NCBI RefSeq assembly: GCF_001500125.1
Contig: NZ_LQIV01000015.1
Location: forward strand, 35,570 to 99,569
Source: Mycobacterium sp. IS-1742
Lineage (GTDB): Bacteria > Actinomycetota > Actinomycetes > Mycobacteriales > Mycobacteriaceae
DNA length: 64,000 nucleotides
Direction of reading: 5' to 3'
Positions within the stretch are counted from its first letter, which is position 1, and each line of letters opens with the position of its first letter. The notes beneath the pieces were generated by a model. That model did not search any database. It had not been told where the DNA came from and saw only the letters and a program-made list of their open reading frames with translations. Made by a program: the position numbers and the translations under genes. Positions 63,560-64,000 of this stretch are shown piece by piece.

Positions 63560-64000
63560 GTGGGATCGCGGGTACGCGTCGCCGCGTCGGCCTGCCTGGT
63601 GGCGGCCGGTCTGTCCCTCGCGGGCGTGGGCGGGGCGATGGCGTTGGCGGAACCCGCCGACGACGGACCCGTGCCGGTGGGCGCGGGCGCCGTGGCCGAT
63701 CCGGCCGTCGACCGTGATCCGGGACCGGACACCGGCGAGGGCACGAAAGTCCCTGCTTCCGAACAGGGTTCATCCGAGCCGAGCGCCGGACATTCCGAGA
63801 GCCCGTCCGCGCCGACGGACAGCGAGCCATCGGAAACCCCGACCACCAAGTCGACGAGCCCGACCAGCACGTCTCCGTCGTCGACCACGGCCACTCCGAC
63901 GACCACCCCCACGACCACCCCCACGACCACCCCAGACGGTTATAAACATCTACGAGACCACGATCCAGGGAGAAATCTACATTGTCCTCGTGAGGATTTT
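63560..64000 (+). CDS. Secreted Thr/Ser/Pro-rich protein (3' end beyond the window)
   Basis: At least 147 codons. A GTG at 63560 gives a Sec signal peptide (VGSRVRVAASACLVAAGLSL...GAMALA-EP), then a long acidic and Ser/Thr/Pro-rich region with tandem TTTP units near the edge (63899-63934). This pattern suits an exported, probably glycosylated linker of a cell-wall or secreted protein. The last 60 bases are less GC-rich, and a different reading frame there (INIYETTIQGEIYIVLVRI) looks more protein-like, so a frameshift in the C-rich repeat is possible. The remainder is not visible. Confidence 0.6.
   Translation, partial: MGSRVRVAASACLVAAGLSLAGVGGAMALAEPADDGPVPVGAGAVADPAVDRDPGPDTGEGTKVPASEQGSSEPSAGHSESPSAPTDSEPSETPTTKSTSPTSTSPSSTTATPTTTPTTTPTTTPDGYKHLRDHDPGRNLHCPREDF
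63899..63934 (+). repeat. Three 12-bp tandem repeats in the Thr-Pro tract
   Basis: ACGACCACCCCC is repeated three times (the third ends CCCA), encoding TTTP units in the secreted protein. The C5 runs are prone to slippage. Confidence 0.75.

Overview
The window is a stretch of chromosome from a GC-rich (about two thirds G+C) mycobacterium, most likely a fast-growing, potentially pigmented Mycolicibacterium-type species. The evidence is direct: an ethA/ethR pair, a mycobacterial GltB/GltD, a PAKKA-repeat Hns protein, Dps, WS/DGAT, CYP138, PncA, F420-type enzymes, DUF732 and DUF427 proteins, a split-cyclase (crtYc/crtYd) carotenoid cluster and many leaderless starts (an A/T-type -10 hexamer 6-7 nt before the start codon). 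I see no tRNA, rRNA, CRISPR array, insertion sequence or prophage. Comparisons with M. tuberculosis or M. smegmatis genes are from memory.

Layout. 1-4.5 kb: edge-truncated acyl-CoA dehydrogenase, TetR regulator, DUF5709 protein, glycogen debranching enzyme GlgX, nicotinamidase PncA. 4.5-9.0 kb: a tightly overlapping five-gene operon of unknown function (two polytopic membrane proteins, a 56-aa membrane protein, a cupredoxin-like lipoprotein and a PAS-ANTAR regulator). 9.2-14.4 kb: zinc alcohol dehydrogenase, DUF427 protein, acyl-CoA dehydrogenase, small secreted protein, a DUF222 remnant and an F420/FMN-type oxidoreductase. 14.5-17.6 kb: a three-gene GT4/methyltransferase/alpha-toroid operon behind a strong operator and two tiny leader ORFs. 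17.6-23.4 kb: winged-helix regulator, TerC transporter, methyltransferase/TetR divergent pair, TetR-CYP138-MsrA (the Rv0135c-Rv0137c arrangement) and MsrB. 23.5-26.2 kb: a KstR-boxed operon (SnoaL, SDR, Ddn-like, O-methyltransferase). 26.3-31.9 kb: DUF4262, a second copy of the small secreted protein, an FAD oxidoreductase, an SRPBCC protein, DUF427, hydrolase and WS/DGAT.

31.9-39.5 kb (minus strand) is a complete carotenoid operon: crtE, crtI, crtB, crtYc, crtYd, methyltransferase, crtU and a Rieske protein. 39.6-44.1 kb: AlkA-like glycosylase, Dps with an intrinsic terminator, three small secreted proteins, aquaporin and a double-hotdog thioesterase. 44.7-64 kb is the conserved gltB-gltD-PHP-ethR-ethA-rraA-hns-Rv3850 region, inverted relative to H37Rv numbering, with KatE, DinB, a frameshifted F420 oxidoreductase, a MerR/TipAS regulator and CopC/CopD placed within it.

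Most interesting signals: the unexplained 4.5-9.0 kb membrane operon; a shared TetR-type operator linking 14.5 kb and 19.8 kb; the leader ORFs before the GT4 operon; a Gly-to-Asp change in the first glycine of the CrtI dinucleotide-binding motif; a LexA-like box centred on the dinB start codon; a KstR-type box at 23.46 kb; and a CsoR-like box at 44.16 kb.
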